From an uncultured Oxalobacteraceae bacterium (GTDB lineage Bacteria; Pseudomonadota; Gammaproteobacteria; Burkholderiales; Burkholderiaceae_D), in NCBI GenBank assembly GCA_903893945.1, contig CAITOF010000026.1:1-64000 (forward strand): 64,000 bases of DNA, written 5' to 3'. Position numbers and translations under genes: made by a program. The notes beneath the pieces are model-generated. The model ran no database searches. It was not told where the DNA came from and saw nothing but the letters and a program-made list of their open reading frames with translations. Numbering within the stretch: the stretch's first letter is position 1; every line of letters begins with the position of its first letter. Below, one piece after another: positions 30,075 to 42,864 of the stretch.

Positions 30075-30638
30075 TCAAGGACCAGTTGTCCACAATCCGG
30101 CCTGAATTTTTTCGAGCCAGAAGGCTCCAATGATGGTCTTTACGTCGGTCACGCGGCCGGTTTTTACGCCGTCCAGCAACTCGGCCAACGGAGCGCGATA
30201 AACGTCCAGGAATTCGCCCTCGTCCAGCCGAGATGGCCCAGCCGTCAGATTCTTTGCAAGATAAATGTCAAGATGCTCGTCGGAATACGCTATCGCATTG
30301 TGAATGGTGCAAACGAATTGCCATGACTGTGCGGTGTAGCCGGTTTCTTCCAGTAATTCACGTTTGGCACAATCCAGCGCGGCTTCGTCCGGATCAATTT
30401 TCCCGGCCGGGAATTCAATGAAAACCTGATTCAGCGGATAGCGAAACTGGCGTTCCAGCAGCACCGTACCATCGTCAAACACGGGAAGAATCACCACGGC
30501 ACCAGGGTGTTTAATGTATTCACGACAGGTTGTTTTCCCATTGGGCAATGTCACCTGATCGCTTTGCACCTTGACGAAATGCCCTTCGAAAACCCGTTCG
30601 GACGAAATACGGTATTCAGTTAAATGATCGTCATTCAT
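30075..30638 (-). CDS. NUDIX hydrolase (ADP-ribose pyrophosphatase-like)
   Basis: Nudix box GKIDPDEAALDCAKRELLEETGY. Confidence 0.92.
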   Translation of the reverse strand: MNDDHLTEYRISSERVFEGHFVKVQSDQVTLPNGKTTCREYIKHPGAVVILPVFDDGTVLLERQFRYPLNQVFIEFPAGKIDPDEAALDCAKRELLEETGYTAQSWQFVCTIHNAIAYSDEHLDIYLAKNLTAGPSRLDEGEFLDVYRAPLAELLDGVKTGRVTDVKTIIGAFWLEKIQAGLWTTGP

Positions 30639-30940
30639 TGGCGTCGCAGGTATTGATAAACAAAACCGGGGAAGGCAAGGACAATGAACAGGCAGGCGGA
30701 TACAGCATAAAACTCCCAACCTTGCTGGAACACATTGCCGATCGCCGATTCGAGCAGGTAGCCTATGCCACCTATGACAAAATAACAGGAAATTAATTCC
30801 GCCAGACGTATCCAGAACGATTTCCTGGCGGACTTTCCTTTGATGGGAATCAGAGCGAAAAGACGCTGATTTATAAACGGCAAATTGGCGCCTATCAGCG
30901 CCAATAAGATCAGACTCCCGACTGCCGTGGAATTTTGCAT
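30635..30940 (-). CDS. DUF2818 family membrane protein
   Basis: small membrane protein directly 3' of nuoN; LILLALIGANLPFINQRLFALIP. Confidence 0.85.
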   Translation of the reverse strand: MQNSTAVGSLILLALIGANLPFINQRLFALIPIKGKSARKSFWIRLAELISCYFVIGGIGYLLESAIGNVFQQGWEFYAVSACLFIVLAFPGFVYQYLRRQ

Positions 30941-30952
30941 TGCAATCCCGGC

Positions 30953-32431
30953 TTACGAGGCTAAGGTTTTGGTAATCGCATCCAGACAGGCGCGCATCAG
31001 TGACTCCGGCAGCAGGCCAAGTACAATGACAGCCAGACCATTTAAGCTCAATATCAAACGCATTTCGGCACCCACTGCGATAGCAGTCTGATCGGTCGGT
31101 TCATCAAAGTACATGACTTTAATAACGCGCAGGTAATAAAACGCACCGATCAGGGAAAACGCCACCGCCACGACGGCGAGCCAGACCTGGCCAGTACCCA
31201 ATACCGCCTGCAGCACGGAAAACTTCGCATAAAAACCCATGAAGGGCGGGATGCCTGCCAGCGAAAACATCAGCATCAGCATCACAAAGGCAAACCACGG
31301 ACTGCGTTTGGCCAACCCCTTGAGATCGTCAATCTGTTCGGATTCAAAGCCGTTGCGCGACAATAACAGGATAATGCCAAAGGTGCCGAGGGTCGTCAGG
31401 ACATAGGTAACGACGTAGAACATCGAGGAGGCATAGGCACTCGCGGCCAAATGAACGTGTCCGTCAGACACTCCCGAGAGCAGTCCCAGCAGCATAAAGC
31501 CCATGTGTGAAATGGTTGAATAGGCCAGCATGCGCTTCAGATTGGTCTGCGCCAGCGCAGCGACATTTCCAACCGCCATCGACAATACCGAAAGAACCAC
31601 CAGCATCTGCTGCCAATCGACCGCCTGCGTAAACAGGCCTTCCACCAGCAACCGGAAGCAGATCGCAAATGCGGCCAATTTGGGAGCGGCGCCCAGCAGC
31701 AGGGTCACGCCTGTCGGAGCACCCTGATACACGTCCGGAACCCACATGTGAAATGGCACGGCACCGAGTTTAAACGCGAGCCCCGCCACAATGAACGCCA
31801 GTGCAAATACCAGTATCGTTTTATTGGCCGTGACCGATGAACTGATATGCGATATTTCCGACAGGTCCAGTGAACCGGTTGCGCCATATAGCATCGAAAT
31901 GCCGTAAAGCAAAAAACCGGATGCCAGGGCACCCAGCACGAAATATTTCATCGCGGCTTCAATTGAAGCGACATGATCACGGCGCAGAGCGACCAGTGCG
32001 TACAGCGCCAGGGACATCAGTTCCAGACCAAGATAAATAATCAGGACGTTGTTTCCCGAAATCATGACCATCTGTCCGAGCAGCGAAAACAGGGCCAGCA
32101 CATAAAACTCGCCACCCAGCTCACCACCCAACATGCCCCGGTCAGCACTGTATTGACGGCTGTAAATCAGCGTCAGGGCCACCGCCAGATAGGAAAACAG
32201 TTTAAGCAGATTTGCCAACGGGTCCGAGAGAAACATGTTGTTGAACAGGTAGTAGGTCTGTCCCGAGTTCAGATCAGCCAGCGTCAGTGCGGCACATACA
32301 GCCAAGGTCAGTAACGACAGATAATGTGTCAACAGACGTTTTGTCCCAGCCAGAAACATGTCGATCAACAGGATCGCACAAGTGGCTAACAGTAAAAAAA
32401 CTTCAGGATAGGCAGGTGTAAAATTCATCAT
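30953..32431 (-). CDS. nuoN: NADH-quinone oxidoreductase subunit N
   Basis: proton-channel family [10 protein letters not shown]; last gene of nuo operon. Confidence 0.97.
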   Translation of the reverse strand: MMNFTPAYPEVFLLLATCAILLIDMFLAGTKRLLTHYLSLLTLAVCAALTLADLNSGQTYYLFNNMFLSDPLANLLKLFSYLAVALTLIYSRQYSADRGMLGGELGGEFYVLALFSLLGQMVMISGNNVLIIYLGLELMSLALYALVALRRDHVASIEAAMKYFVLGALASGFLLYGISMLYGATGSLDLSEISHISSSVTANKTILVFALAFIVAGLAFKLGAVPFHMWVPDVYQGAPTGVTLLLGAAPKLAAFAICFRLLVEGLFTQAVDWQQMLVVLSVLSMAVGNVAALAQTNLKRMLAYSTISHMGFMLLGLLSGVSDGHVHLAASAYASSMFYVVTYVLTTLGTFGIILLLSRNGFESEQIDDLKGLAKRSPWFAFVMLMLMFSLAGIPPFMGFYAKFSVLQAVLGTGQVWLAVVAVAFSLIGAFYYLRVIKVMYFDEPTDQTAIAVGAEMRLILSLNGLAVIVLGLLPESLMRACLDAITKTLAS

Positions 32432-32510
32432 CTTTTTGCCTTATAGGCTAATGTGGCTTGGAGCCAGTTCAACTTCGTTTACGTTTTCCGAGGCCGCGCT
32501 CACGCGTCCA

Positions 32511-34001
32511 TCAGGGTGTTATTTTGGTTTGTGCAACATGATTTAACAGGTCAGAGACGCTGGTTTGCATGGCAGCGGTAATCGGCTCGGGATAAAGACC
32601 CATGGCAAACACGGCGATGGCCAGTATCGCCATCATAAAAAATTCACGCGAACTCAGATCTGTCAATTCAGCCACATGCTTGTTCGTAACCGCACCGAAA
32701 ATCACGCGCTTGACCATCCATAATGAATAGGCCGCGCCGAAAATCAGGGCCGTCGCAGCCAGCATGCCAATCCAGAAATTGAATCTGACCGCACCCAGAA
32801 TGACCATGAACTCACCGACAAACCCCGAGGTCGCAGGAAGCCCGCAGTTCGCCATGGAGAAAATCAGGAAAAATGCCGCAAATTTCGGCATGGTATTCAC
32901 GACTCCCCCATAGTCCGCTATCTGGCGCGAATGCACCCGGTCATACAGCACGCCGATGCAAAGAAACATGGCGCCGGAAACAAAGCCGTGTGAAATCATC
33001 TGCACCAGGCCACCCTGCACAGACATGTCATTGAACATGAAGAACCCCAGCGTGACAAACCCCATGTGTGCAATCGATGAGTAGGCTACCAGCTTTTTCA
33101 TATCTGTCTGCACCAGCGCCACCAGTCCGATATAGATAACCGCGATCAGCGACAGGGTAATGATGAAGCCGGACAGGTAATGGCTGGCGTCCGGGGCAAT
33201 CGGCAGGGAGAAGCGCAGAAAACCATAGGCACCCAGTTTCAGCATGATGGCCGCCAGCACCACCGACCCGCCGGTGGGCGCCTCGACGTGGGCATCCGGC
33301 AACCAGGTATGTACTGGCCACATCGGCACCTTGACTGCAAAGGCCATCAAGAACGCCAGGAAAATCAGGATCTGCTGATGCAGGCTCAGTGGCAGCTTAT
33401 GCCAGTCAAGAATATTGAAACTGCCGGATTGCGTGTACAGATAAATAATGGCAACCAGCGTCAGCAACGAGCCGAGCAGCGTATAAAGAAAAAACTTGAA
33501 CGAGGCATAGACCCGGTTTGCGCCACCCCATACACCAATGATGATGTACATCGGAATCAGGGTGGCTTCGAAAAACACATAGAACAAAAGTCCGTCCAGG
33601 GCGCAGAATACACCGATCATCAGGCCTGACAGAATCAGGAACGCGCCCATATACTGGGCCACCCGCTTTTCAATCACCACCCAGCCTGCAATCACGACGA
33701 TCACGGTTATGAATGCGGTCAGTAGCACCAGCCACAGCGAAATACCGTCGATCCCCAGAAAGTAATTGACATTGAAGCGCGCAATCCAGCTGGCCTGCTC
33801 GACAAACTGCATGCCGTGCGCCGCATTGTCAAAGTGACTGAGCAGCGGAAGCGTCACAATGAAGCTGGCGACCGAACCGATAAGCGAAACCAGACGAACC
33901 AGACCGGGGTTATCATCATTACCGATCGCAATGACCAACACACCGAAAGCGACTGGAAGCCAGATCGCAAGACTTAATAAAATGGAAGTTGACTGCATCA
34001 T
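32511..34001 (-). CDS. nuoM: NADH-quinone oxidoreductase subunit M
   Basis: WLPDAHVEAPTGGSVVLAAIMLKLGAYGFLRF. Confidence 0.98.
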   Translation of the reverse strand: MMQSTSILLSLAIWLPVAFGVLVIAIGNDDNPGLVRLVSLIGSVASFIVTLPLLSHFDNAAHGMQFVEQASWIARFNVNYFLGIDGISLWLVLLTAFITVIVVIAGWVVIEKRVAQYMGAFLILSGLMIGVFCALDGLLFYVFFEATLIPMYIIIGVWGGANRVYASFKFFLYTLLGSLLTLVAIIYLYTQSGSFNILDWHKLPLSLHQQILIFLAFLMAFAVKVPMWPVHTWLPDAHVEAPTGGSVVLAAIMLKLGAYGFLRFSLPIAPDASHYLSGFIITLSLIAVIYIGLVALVQTDMKKLVAYSSIAHMGFVTLGFFMFNDMSVQGGLVQMISHGFVSGAMFLCIGVLYDRVHSRQIADYGGVVNTMPKFAAFFLIFSMANCGLPATSGFVGEFMVILGAVRFNFWIGMLAATALIFGAAYSLWMVKRVIFGAVTNKHVAELTDLSSREFFMMAILAIAVFAMGLYPEPITAAMQTSVSDLLNHVAQTKITP

Positions 34002-34022
34002 AGTTATGTTCTTCTGGTCTTC

Positions 34023-36074
34023 TTATTTAGTAAATGGGCTAGGCATGAAATAAATCAGGTAACCCAGTACCCCAAGTATCATGACAAACGCATAGTGATA
34101 GATGTAGCCGGTCTGGGCAGTACGTATTGCTCTTGAGAACCACGCCACCACCCTGGCACTGCCATTGACGATTAATCCATCGATCACACTCTTGTCACCG
34201 ACATTCCACAAACCACCTCCCAGCAACCGTGCACCTCCGGCAAAAACGACATCGTTAAATTTGTCCATGTAGTATTTGTTGTCGAGTATCGTGTACAGAA
34301 CACTGAAATTTTTCTTGAGTGCCGCCGGAATCGCGGGTTTCACCATATAGAAGTAGTAGGACAGTCCGACGCCAGCCAGAGCCAGCCATAGCGGCAATGA
34401 CTTCACCGCACCCAGAGCCATACCTAACGCACCACCGGACCGTTCAAATTCCTCAGTCAGTTCTCGCATGGCTTCATGATGATCGGCTACAAAGATAACA
34501 TTTTTGAAGAAATCGCCATGCAGCATCGGGCCTATGGTCAGATAACCGATTATGACCGATGGAATTGCCAGCAGCACCAGCGGTAACGTCACCACCCAGG
34601 GAGATTCATGCGGTTTCTGCCCCGCTGCCAGGCCATGATGGTGTTCGTCGTGCGCGTCACCCTGATCAGCGTGGTTGTGATGCCCGTGCTGACCAAAATT
34701 TTCCTTGCCGTGGAACACCAGAAAGTACATCCGGAACGAATAGAAGGCGGTAATAAACACACCTGCCAATACCGAGAACTGAGCGAACCCGGAGCCGGCG
34801 ATCTGGCTGGCCTGCACGGCATCAATAATGCTGTCTTTCGAATAGAAGCCGGAGAAAAACGGTGTACCGATCAGGGCGAGCGAACCAACCAGCGACGTGA
34901 GCCAGGTCACCTTCATGTATTTGCGCAGCCCCCCCATATTGCGGATGTCCTGGTCATGGTGCATGCCGATAATGACCGAACCGGCGGCCAGGAACAGCAG
35001 CGCTTTAAAAAATGCATGTGTCATGAGATGGAAAACTGCCACCGAATAGGCCGATGCGCCCAGCGCAACGGTCATGTAGCCGAGTTGCGACAGGGTTGAA
35101 TAGGCCACAACACGTTTGATATCGTTTTGAATAATGCCCATGAAACCCATGAACAGCGCGGTAATGGAGCCGATAACCAGCACGAACGACAGCGCCGTAT
35201 CGGACATTTCAAACAGCGGCGACATGCGTGCCACCATGAAAATGCCGGCGGTAACCATCGTCGCGGCATGAATCAGGGCAGAGATCGGTGTCGGACCTTC
35301 CATCGAATCAGGCAACCAGACGTGCAGCGGGAACTGGGCCGATTTACCCATGGCACCAATAAACAGGCAGATGCAGCTGACCGTGATCAGCGACCAGCCT
35401 GTGCCAGGCAACACGCCCATCACCAGAATGTCCTTCTGGTGAAAGACATCCTGATAATTCATGCTGTTGGTGTACGCCACGATCAACCCGATACCGAGGA
35501 TGAAGCCGAAGTCACCGACGCGGTTCACCAGGAATGCTTTCAGGTTGGCAAAGATGGCTGTAGGCCGGGTGTACCAGAAACCAATCAGCAGGTACGACAC
35601 CAGTCCGACAGCTTCCCAGCCAAAAAACAGCTGCAGGAAATTATTGCTCATCACGAGCATTAACATCGAAAAGGTGAACAGCGAAATATAGGCAAAGAAG
35701 CGGTTATAGCCTTCATCTTCATCCATATAACCGATGGTGTAAATATGCACCATCAGGGAAACAAAAGTGACAACGCACATCATCATCGCCGACAGGCTGT
35801 CGATCTGAAAACCGACTTCGAGCTTTAAGCCCGCCACATTCATCCACTGGTAGATCGTTCCGTTAAAACTTGCACCATCCAGGACAGACATCAGTGTGTA
35901 GACGGAAATGACAAATGCGATCAATACCCCCAGTATGGTGACACTGTGCGACGTTTTGCGGCCTACCACGTTGCCTGAGAACTTCGTTCCCAGAAGACCG
36001 GCAATGGCAGAGCCGGCGAGTGGTGCCAGTGGCACCGCTAATAGTAGTTGTGGATTCATTGCTCCTACCGTCAT
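34023..36074 (-). CDS. nuoL: NADH-quinone oxidoreductase subunit L
   Basis: WLPDSMEGPTPISALIHAATMVTAGIFMVAR. Confidence 0.98.
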   Translation of the reverse strand: MTVGAMNPQLLLAVPLAPLAGSAIAGLLGTKFSGNVVGRKTSHSVTILGVLIAFVISVYTLMSVLDGASFNGTIYQWMNVAGLKLEVGFQIDSLSAMMMCVVTFVSLMVHIYTIGYMDEDEGYNRFFAYISLFTFSMLMLVMSNNFLQLFFGWEAVGLVSYLLIGFWYTRPTAIFANLKAFLVNRVGDFGFILGIGLIVAYTNSMNYQDVFHQKDILVMGVLPGTGWSLITVSCICLFIGAMGKSAQFPLHVWLPDSMEGPTPISALIHAATMVTAGIFMVARMSPLFEMSDTALSFVLVIGSITALFMGFMGIIQNDIKRVVAYSTLSQLGYMTVALGASAYSVAVFHLMTHAFFKALLFLAAGSVIIGMHHDQDIRNMGGLRKYMKVTWLTSLVGSLALIGTPFFSGFYSKDSIIDAVQASQIAGSGFAQFSVLAGVFITAFYSFRMYFLVFHGKENFGQHGHHNHADQGDAHDEHHHGLAAGQKPHESPWVVTLPLVLLAIPSVIIGYLTIGPMLHGDFFKNVIFVADHHEAMRELTEEFERSGGALGMALGAVKSLPLWLALAGVGLSYYFYMVKPAIPAALKKNFSVLYTILDNKYYMDKFNDVVFAGGARLLGGGLWNVGDKSVIDGLIVNGSARVVAWFSRAIRTAQTGYIYHYAFVMILGVLGYLIYFMPSPFTK

Positions 36075-36079
36075 GTTAA

Positions 36080-36391
36080 TTATCCTTTGAGCGAATCGAG
36101 GTCTTCAACATTGATGGTATCCAGATTTCTGAACATCACCACCAGTATTGCCAGCCCGATGGCAGATTCAGCCGCCGCCACGGTGAGTATGAAGAACACA
36201 AAAATCTGCCCGGCCGTATCGCCCAGATAGTGTGAGAACGCGACAAAATTGATATTGACCGCCAACAGCATCAGTTCAATTGCCATTAACAATACAATGA
36301 TATTTTTTCTGTTCAGAAAAATGCCGATCACCGAAATGGCAAACAGAATCGCGCCAAGAATAAGATAATGGGTAAGCGATATGACAAACAT
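36080..36391 (-). CDS. nuoK: NADH-quinone oxidoreductase subunit K
   Basis: three TM segments, [23 protein letters not shown]. Confidence 0.98.
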   Translation of the reverse strand: MFVISLTHYLILGAILFAISVIGIFLNRKNIIVLLMAIELMLLAVNINFVAFSHYLGDTAGQIFVFFILTVAAAESAIGLAILVVMFRNLDTINVEDLDSLKG

Positions 36392-37029
36392 TATTTACCG
36401 TCCTGGTTAGGTTGAGTCGAACTTGCCGTTGCGCGTGGTTCGGCCTGCATTTTTACTATGCGCAGGCGGTCACTGCTTTTCACTTTAATGGCAAGTGCGG
36501 GGTCCAGATGTTTGGTGTCTTTGCGTCGACGCAGGGTCAGCGCAACCGCGGCGACAATACCGAGCAGCAGAATCGCGGCCGCAATTTCGAATGCGTACGC
36601 ATAGTGCGTGTAAATCAGCATACCCAGTGCTTTGGTATTACCACCCAACTCCACTTTAGCCGGAATGTTGCCAACCACCGGGGTCCAGAAGCCGCGCAAC
36701 AGCACCATCGACATTTCAAGCACAATCACCACGCCCACCGTGGCGGCGAGGGGAAAGTGGCTCCAGAATCCTTCGCGTATCTTGTCCATGTTAATGTCCA
36801 GCATCATCACCACAAACAGGAACAGCACCATGACGGCGCCGACATAGACCAGCACCAGCACAATGGCCAGGAATTCTGCCTGCAATAACATCCAGAGTGC
36901 GGCGGCGTTAAAAAACGCGAGCACCAGGAACAGTGCCGCATGCACCGGATTTTTTGCCGTCACAACACGAAATGCAGCGCATATCAATATGGCTGAGAAC
37001 AGTAAAAAAAGGATAGAAGTAAATTCCAT
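36391..37029 (-). CDS. nuoJ: NADH-quinone oxidoreductase subunit J
   Basis: [52 protein letters not shown]. Confidence 0.98.
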   Translation of the reverse strand: MEFTSILFLLFSAILICAAFRVVTAKNPVHAALFLVLAFFNAAALWMLLQAEFLAIVLVLVYVGAVMVLFLFVVMMLDINMDKIREGFWSHFPLAATVGVVIVLEMSMVLLRGFWTPVVGNIPAKVELGGNTKALGMLIYTHYAYAFEIAAAILLLGIVAAVALTLRRRKDTKHLDPALAIKVKSSDRLRIVKMQAEPRATASSTQPNQDGK

Positions 37030-37047
37030 TATCTGAATTCTTTTAAG

Positions 37048-37548
37048 TTAGCGGTATTGAGCATCGCGGGCACGAGCTGCTGCAATTTCGGGTTCATATT
37101 TATTACCAACGGCCAGCAACATGTCTTTGGTAAAATACAGGTCACCGCGCTTTTCACCATGATATTCCAGCACATGCGTTTCAACGATTGAATCCACCGG
37201 ACAGGACTCTTCGCAGAATCCGCAAAAGATGCACTTGGTCAAATCAATGTCATAGCGCGTTGTGCGGCGACTGCCGTCGTCACGCTGTTCAGACTCAATC
37301 GTGATTGCCATTGCCGGGCAGACCGCTTCACAGAGTTTGCAGGCGATACAACGCTCTTCCCCGTTCGGATAGCTGCGCAATGCATGCAGTCCGCGAAATC
37401 GCGGCGACATGGGCGTTTTTTCTTCCGGGAATTGCACGGTGATCTTGCGCGCAAACATATAGCGCCCCGTTAAGGCCATCCCCTTGATGAGCTCTCTCAG
37501 CATAATACTGGAGAAAAAATCTTTAATTGCTTCCATCTTTACATCCAA
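37048..37548 (-). CDS. nuoI: NADH-quinone oxidoreductase subunit I
   Basis: two 4Fe-4S motifs [12 protein letters not shown] and [12 protein letters not shown]. Confidence 0.98.
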   Translation of the reverse strand: MDVKMEAIKDFFSSIMLRELIKGMALTGRYMFARKITVQFPEEKTPMSPRFRGLHALRSYPNGEERCIACKLCEAVCPAMAITIESEQRDDGSRRTTRYDIDLTKCIFCGFCEESCPVDSIVETHVLEYHGEKRGDLYFTKDMLLAVGNKYEPEIAAARARDAQYR

Positions 37549-37573
37549 TCACGTGAGTTCCGATTTGATATTG

Positions 37574-38644
37574 TTATTTCCAGATATTCAGCGGCGACTG
37601 CAGCCACGCAGCAACGATCACCAGATACACCAGCGTAAACGGGATAAACACCTTCCAGCCCAGACGCATGATCTGGTCAAAACGATAGCGCGGAAATGAG
37701 GCACGCGCCCAGATAAACATGGATACCACGACGAACGTTTTTACACCCAGCCAGATCCAGCCCGGAACAAACGACAGAAAGCCCAGTGGCGCAGCCCAGC
37801 CGCCAAGGAACATCAGTGACGCCATTGCCGATATGAGTATCATGTTGGCGTATTCGGCAAGGAAGAACATGGCGAAGGACATACCGGAATATTCCACCAT
37901 ATGCCCGGCCACAATTTCAGATTCGCCTTCGACCACGTCAAAGGGATGACGATTGGTTTCGGCAATACCTGAAATAACGTAAATGACAAACATGGGCAAC
38001 AGGGGCAACCAGTTCCATGACAGGAAATTCAGACCCATGTCAGCGAACTGCCCCCTGGACTGCGTCATCACGATGTCTGTCAGATTCAGACTGCCTGACA
38101 CCATCAGTACGATGACAAGTACAAAACCCATGGCGATTTCATACGAGACCATTTGCGCGGAGGCACGCATGGCGCCCAGAAACGCATACTTGGAATTGGA
38201 TGCCCATCCGGCAATGATCACGCCATACACTTCCATCGAGGTAATTGCCATCATCAGCAGCAACCCTGCATTCACATTCGCCAGCACGGTTTCCGGACCA
38301 AAAGGCACCACAGCCCAGGCGGCCAGAGCCGGCATGATGGTCATGATGGGCGCAATAACGAACAGCGCCTTATTGGAACGGGTCGGTATCACGATTTCTT
38401 TCAGCAGCAATTTCAGCGCGTCAGCGATCGGCTGAAGCAAACCGGCAGGTCCGACACGATTCGGCCCCAGACGCACGTGCATCCAGCCGATCATTTTACG
38501 TTCCCACAACGTCAGGTAGGCAACGAGTCCCATCACCGGCAACGTGATGCAGACGATTTTGACGAGCGTCCAGACCGTAATCCAGATTGATGGCCACCAG
38601 GCACCAAACAGACCTGAGCCGGTTGAATTGATCAGATCCATCAT
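37574..38644 (-). CDS. nuoH: NADH-quinone oxidoreductase subunit H
   Basis: [37 protein letters not shown]. Confidence 0.98.
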   Translation of the reverse strand: MMDLINSTGSGLFGAWWPSIWITVWTLVKIVCITLPVMGLVAYLTLWERKMIGWMHVRLGPNRVGPAGLLQPIADALKLLLKEIVIPTRSNKALFVIAPIMTIMPALAAWAVVPFGPETVLANVNAGLLLMMAITSMEVYGVIIAGWASNSKYAFLGAMRASAQMVSYEIAMGFVLVIVLMVSGSLNLTDIVMTQSRGQFADMGLNFLSWNWLPLLPMFVIYVISGIAETNRHPFDVVEGESEIVAGHMVEYSGMSFAMFFLAEYANMILISAMASLMFLGGWAAPLGFLSFVPGWIWLGVKTFVVVSMFIWARASFPRYRFDQIMRLGWKVFIPFTLVYLVIVAAWLQSPLNIWK

Positions 38645-40974
38645 GATGCGCGCTCCACAGTAACTGTTCCAAACAGCGCTCCAAGTGCCGCAGTAGCCGG
38701 ATGGCCTGCCGCAATTCTCACCACGCCTGCCGGTAATCCCTTATCGATCGACGCCGGCAGCAGCACATGCTGACCCGCCAGGCTTATTCTGACCAGATCA
38801 CCATTGACCAGACCCAGCGAGGAAAACTGTGCGGCAGGAATCCACGCACGTGGCGGCTTGGCATCGGCCGTTTCCTGCAGGGTGACCGAATGTCGCGCCA
38901 GGGCATCCGCGCTATAAATGCCAATATTGGCAATACGCTCGAATCCGCCATTTGCCGGAGTGGCATTATTTAGCACGCTTTCATCGGGCAATCGGACTGC
39001 CATCCGGTTATTCAGACGGGAGGAAAGATCGGTCTGATTCTGCAGCAGTTCATCACGAACGGCTTCGGACGTTTCATAATCAAAGCCGCTCAGGCCGAGC
39101 AGATTGCCAAGGACGCGCAGCACCTTCCACGCCGGACGCGCCTCGCCCAAAGGCTTGACAGTGCCGTTAAAACTCTGGGCACGCCCTTCACAGTTCACAA
39201 AGGTGCCCGATGTTTCGGTAAATGGGGCAATCGGCAACAACACATCCGCGTAATCCTGCGCATGTTTAAAGGCAGACAGCACAACGACCATCTCGGCCTG
39301 TTCCAGTGCCGGGCGCGCGGCAACAGCGCTGTCCAGCAGCGGATCGGCATTGAACAGTACATAGGCCTTGCGCGGCTGCGTCAGCATTTGCGATGCATTC
39401 AAGCCGTCATTGCCCGGCAAGGCATTGGCGAGATAGCCGCCGACCGTGTTGGCCGCTTCGGTCAGATAACCGAATTTGATCCCGGTCTGTTCCGCTATCC
39501 ATTGAACGACTGCATGAATTCCGGACGCCTGCGGGTGATAGGTCACTGAATTACCCAGCATGATTGCATTGCGGTCACCGGCCAGCAAATCGGCCGCGAT
39601 CGCACGCGCCACCGCCGAAATCGGGTTCGACTTGACGGGTGCAGCGATATTTTTTGCTTCAGCAATGGCAGCCGCAATGTCGATAATCCCGGACAACCAG
39701 GCCGACGGCGCATAAATCATCTTGTTGGCCACCGGAATCAGCAGATCATCATCACTGGCGTGAAGCAGGGATAGACGGCTGCCCCCTTTTACCGCACTGC
39801 GCAGCCGGGCTGCCAGCAAGGGATGGTCCTTGCGCAGGAACGAGCCGACCACCAGCACATTCCCCAGTTCGGCAAATTCTGCTATCGACATGCCCAGCCA
39901 GGGTTTAAAGCTGGCTACCGGGGTATCGTCGGCAACACGCAAGCGGAAATCGATATTTTCGGACCCGATGCCACGCACCACTTTTTGCAGCAGGCTCAAC
40001 TCTTCCAGTGTGGAATGCGGCGTCGCCAGCGCACCGATCGCCGCAGCACCATGTTCATGCCTGATATTTCTCAAGCCGTGTGCCACATATTCCAGGGCTG
40101 TTTGCCAGTCGGTTTCTTTCCATTGCCCGCCCTGCCTGATCATGGGCTGGGTCAATCGGTCGGCACTGTTCAATGCGTCGTAGGAAAAACGATCCTTGTC
40201 AGAGATCCAGCACTCATTGATGGCTTCGTTTTCAAGCGGCAGAACGCGCATGACCCGGTTATTTTTTACCTGTACCACCAGATTGCTGCCGAGGCCGTCA
40301 TGCGGGCTCACGGATTTGCGCCGGGACAGTTCCCAGGTGCGCGCCGAGTAGCGAAATGGTTTTGACGTGAGTGCGCCGACCGGGCAGATATCAATCATGT
40401 TGCCGGACAGTTCAGAATCCACCGTTTTTCCGACGAATGTGGTAATTTCCGAATGTTCGCCGCGACCCAGCATACCCAGCTCCATGACACCGGCAATTTC
40501 CTGGCCGAAGCGGACGCAACGGGTACATTGAATACAGCGACTCATTTCTTCCATGGAAATCAGCGGACCGGCCTGTTTATGGAACACCACGCGCTTCTCT
40601 TCCTGATAACGTGACGCTGACTTGCCATAGCCCACAGCCAGGTCCTGCAATTGACACTCACCGCCCTGGTCGCAGATGGGACAGTCAAGCGGATGATTGA
40701 TCAGCAAAAACTCCATGACTTCTTTTTGTGCCTTGACGGCTTTTTCGCTGCTGGAGCGCACGATCATGCCTGCGGTCACAGGCGTAGCACATGCCGGCAG
40801 CGGTTTGGGCGCTTTTTCCACCTCAACCAGACACATGCGGCAATTCGCCGCAATCGACAATTTTTTGTGATAGCAGAAATGGGGAATGTATGTACCGAGT
40901 TTATTGGCCGCGTCCATGACCATACTGCCCGGAGGTACTTCTACTTTCTTGCCGTCAATTTCTATTTCAACCAT
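38641..40974 (-). CDS. nuoG: NADH-quinone oxidoreductase subunit G
   Basis: N-terminal Fe-S motifs ([24 protein letters not shown]) plus molybdopterin oxidoreductase region. Confidence 0.98.
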   Translation of the reverse strand: MVEIEIDGKKVEVPPGSMVMDAANKLGTYIPHFCYHKKLSIAANCRMCLVEVEKAPKPLPACATPVTAGMIVRSSSEKAVKAQKEVMEFLLINHPLDCPICDQGGECQLQDLAVGYGKSASRYQEEKRVVFHKQAGPLISMEEMSRCIQCTRCVRFGQEIAGVMELGMLGRGEHSEITTFVGKTVDSELSGNMIDICPVGALTSKPFRYSARTWELSRRKSVSPHDGLGSNLVVQVKNNRVMRVLPLENEAINECWISDKDRFSYDALNSADRLTQPMIRQGGQWKETDWQTALEYVAHGLRNIRHEHGAAAIGALATPHSTLEELSLLQKVVRGIGSENIDFRLRVADDTPVASFKPWLGMSIAEFAELGNVLVVGSFLRKDHPLLAARLRSAVKGGSRLSLLHASDDDLLIPVANKMIYAPSAWLSGIIDIAAAIAEAKNIAAPVKSNPISAVARAIAADLLAGDRNAIMLGNSVTYHPQASGIHAVVQWIAEQTGIKFGYLTEAANTVGGYLANALPGNDGLNASQMLTQPRKAYVLFNADPLLDSAVAARPALEQAEMVVVLSAFKHAQDYADVLLPIAPFTETSGTFVNCEGRAQSFNGTVKPLGEARPAWKVLRVLGNLLGLSGFDYETSEAVRDELLQNQTDLSSRLNNRMAVRLPDESVLNNATPANGGFERIANIGIYSADALARHSVTLQETADAKPPRAWIPAAQFSSLGLVNGDLVRISLAGQHVLLPASIDKGLPAGVVRIAAGHPATAALGALFGTVTVERAS

Positions 40975-41036
40975 GGTCTTCTCTGGCCTATTGTTGTTAA
41001 CCTGCTAGCCTGCTAAAAATTAGACAAACGACGAAT

Positions 41037-42332
41037 CTACAAATACGTCGGCACCAGACAGCGCTTGTGCTCAATGTGATATTCAAACTCGGAACGGAAA
41101 TTTTTAATCATGGCACGCACCGGCATGGCGGCTGCATCACCCAGGGCACAGATAGTACGACCCTGAATGCCATCGGCAACACTGTTGAGCAGCTCGAGAT
41201 CATCCGCCCGCCCCTGCCCGTGTTCAATACGGTGCACCATCCGGTACAGCCAGCCTGTGCCTTCGCGACACGGCGTGCACTGTCCGCATGACTCCTCGTA
41301 ATAAAAATACGATAAACGCAATAACGACTTCACCATGCAGCGCGTTTCATCCATCACGATGACCGCGCCCGACCCCAGCATCGAGCCCGCCTTGGCAATC
41401 GAGTCATAATCCATATCGGTGGCCATCATGACCTCACCCGTCAATACCGGCATGGATGAACCACCCGGGATGACAGCCTTGATTTTTTTTCCGTCACGCA
41501 TGCCACCGGCCAGTTCCAGCAGGGTGGCAAACGGTGTGCCCAGCGGCACCTCATAATTGCCCGGTTTGGCCACATCACCCGACATTGAAAAAATCTTGGT
41601 TCCGCCATTATTCGGCTTACCGAGCGCGGCATACGCTTCGCCGCCCAGGTTCATCACAAACGGCACCGCCGCAAAGGTTTCGGTATTATTGATGGTGGTC
41701 GGTTTGCCATACAGTCCAAAACTGGCCGGAAAAGGCGGCTTGAAGCGCGGCTGCCCCTTTTTGCCTTCCAGCGACTCCAGCAATGCCGTTTCTTCGCCGC
41801 AGATATAGGCACCGTAGCCGTGGAATGCGTGCAGTTGAAAATTGAAATTGCTGCCACAGATCCGGTCACCGAGCATACCGGCGGCGCGGGCCTGTTCCAG
41901 AGCCTCTTCAAAACGGTCGTAATCGGCAAAAATTTCGCCATGAATGTAGTTGTAACCAACCGTAATACCCATCGCATAGGCACCAATCGCCATCCCTTCG
42001 ATCAGGGCATGCGGGTTGTAGCGGATAATGTCACGGTCCTTGAACGTACCCGGCTCACCTTCGTCGGTATTACAGACCAGGTATTTTTGCCCTGGAAACT
42101 GACGTGGCATGAAGCTCCATTTCAGTCCGGTCGGAAAGCCGGCGCCTCCGCGACCACGCAACGATGAGGCTTTCAATTCAGCGATCACCTGTTCGGGGGT
42201 GATTCCCTCCGCGAGTATGCGTTTCAGCGCGCTGTATCCACCCCGTTTGACGTAGTCGTCGAGTTTCCAATTGCTGCCATCGAGGCCCGCCAGTATCAAC
42301 GGCTTGATGTGTCGGCTATGCAGGCTGGTCAT
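41037..42332 (-). CDS. nuoF: NADH-quinone oxidoreductase subunit F
   Basis: [34 protein letters not shown]. Confidence 0.98.
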   Translation of the reverse strand: MTSLHSRHIKPLILAGLDGSNWKLDDYVKRGGYSALKRILAEGITPEQVIAELKASSLRGRGGAGFPTGLKWSFMPRQFPGQKYLVCNTDEGEPGTFKDRDIIRYNPHALIEGMAIGAYAMGITVGYNYIHGEIFADYDRFEEALEQARAAGMLGDRICGSNFNFQLHAFHGYGAYICGEETALLESLEGKKGQPRFKPPFPASFGLYGKPTTINNTETFAAVPFVMNLGGEAYAALGKPNNGGTKIFSMSGDVAKPGNYEVPLGTPFATLLELAGGMRDGKKIKAVIPGGSSMPVLTGEVMMATDMDYDSIAKAGSMLGSGAVIVMDETRCMVKSLLRLSYFYYEESCGQCTPCREGTGWLYRMVHRIEHGQGRADDLELLNSVADGIQGRTICALGDAAAMPVRAMIKNFRSEFEYHIEHKRCLVPTYL

Positions 42333-42835
42333 TATTGAGACCCCTCATTTGGTGGCGTATTTTTCAGTTCATCCACTAAAGCATCAATTTTCTGATCCGA
42401 CATGAAACTGCACATGCGCTTGTTATTGACCAGCATCACCGGCGCATCACCGCAAGCACCCATGCATTCGCCTTCAACCAGCGTAAATTTGTGGTCGGCT
42501 GTGGTTTCTTTGTAGTCAACACCCAGTTTCTGTTTCAGATAATGCGCCGCTTTTTCACCACCGGATAACGCGCACGGCAGATTGGTACAGACTGAAATTT
42601 TGAACTGACCGACCGGTTTGGTGTTGTACATGTTATAGAACGTTGCCACTTCCTGAACGGCAATGGCGGGCATGCGCAGATAATCGGCCACTTCCTGCAT
42701 GATTTCGGGTGACAGCCAGCTCGTCTGGTCCTGGGCAATTGCCAGCGCTGCCATCACGGCAGACTGTCTTTGCTCAGCCGGAAATTTCGCAATTTCACGA
42801 TCTATTTTTTTATATGTTTGCTCAGTTAACAGCAT
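42332..42835 (-). CDS. nuoE: NADH-quinone oxidoreductase subunit E
   Basis: [48 protein letters not shown]. Confidence 0.98.
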   Translation of the reverse strand: MLLTEQTYKKIDREIAKFPAEQRQSAVMAALAIAQDQTSWLSPEIMQEVADYLRMPAIAVQEVATFYNMYNTKPVGQFKISVCTNLPCALSGGEKAAHYLKQKLGVDYKETTADHKFTLVEGECMGACGDAPVMLVNNKRMCSFMSDQKIDALVDELKNTPPNEGSQ

Positions 42836-42864
42836 AAATTCAACCTTAAATACTGACCTCAGCG

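Noticed and set aside
34608-35663. Plus-strand ORFs (163 aa and 178 aa) rich in His/Arg/Gln/Asn
   Set aside because: Antisense to nuoL; composition is the mirror of hydrophobic TM codons.
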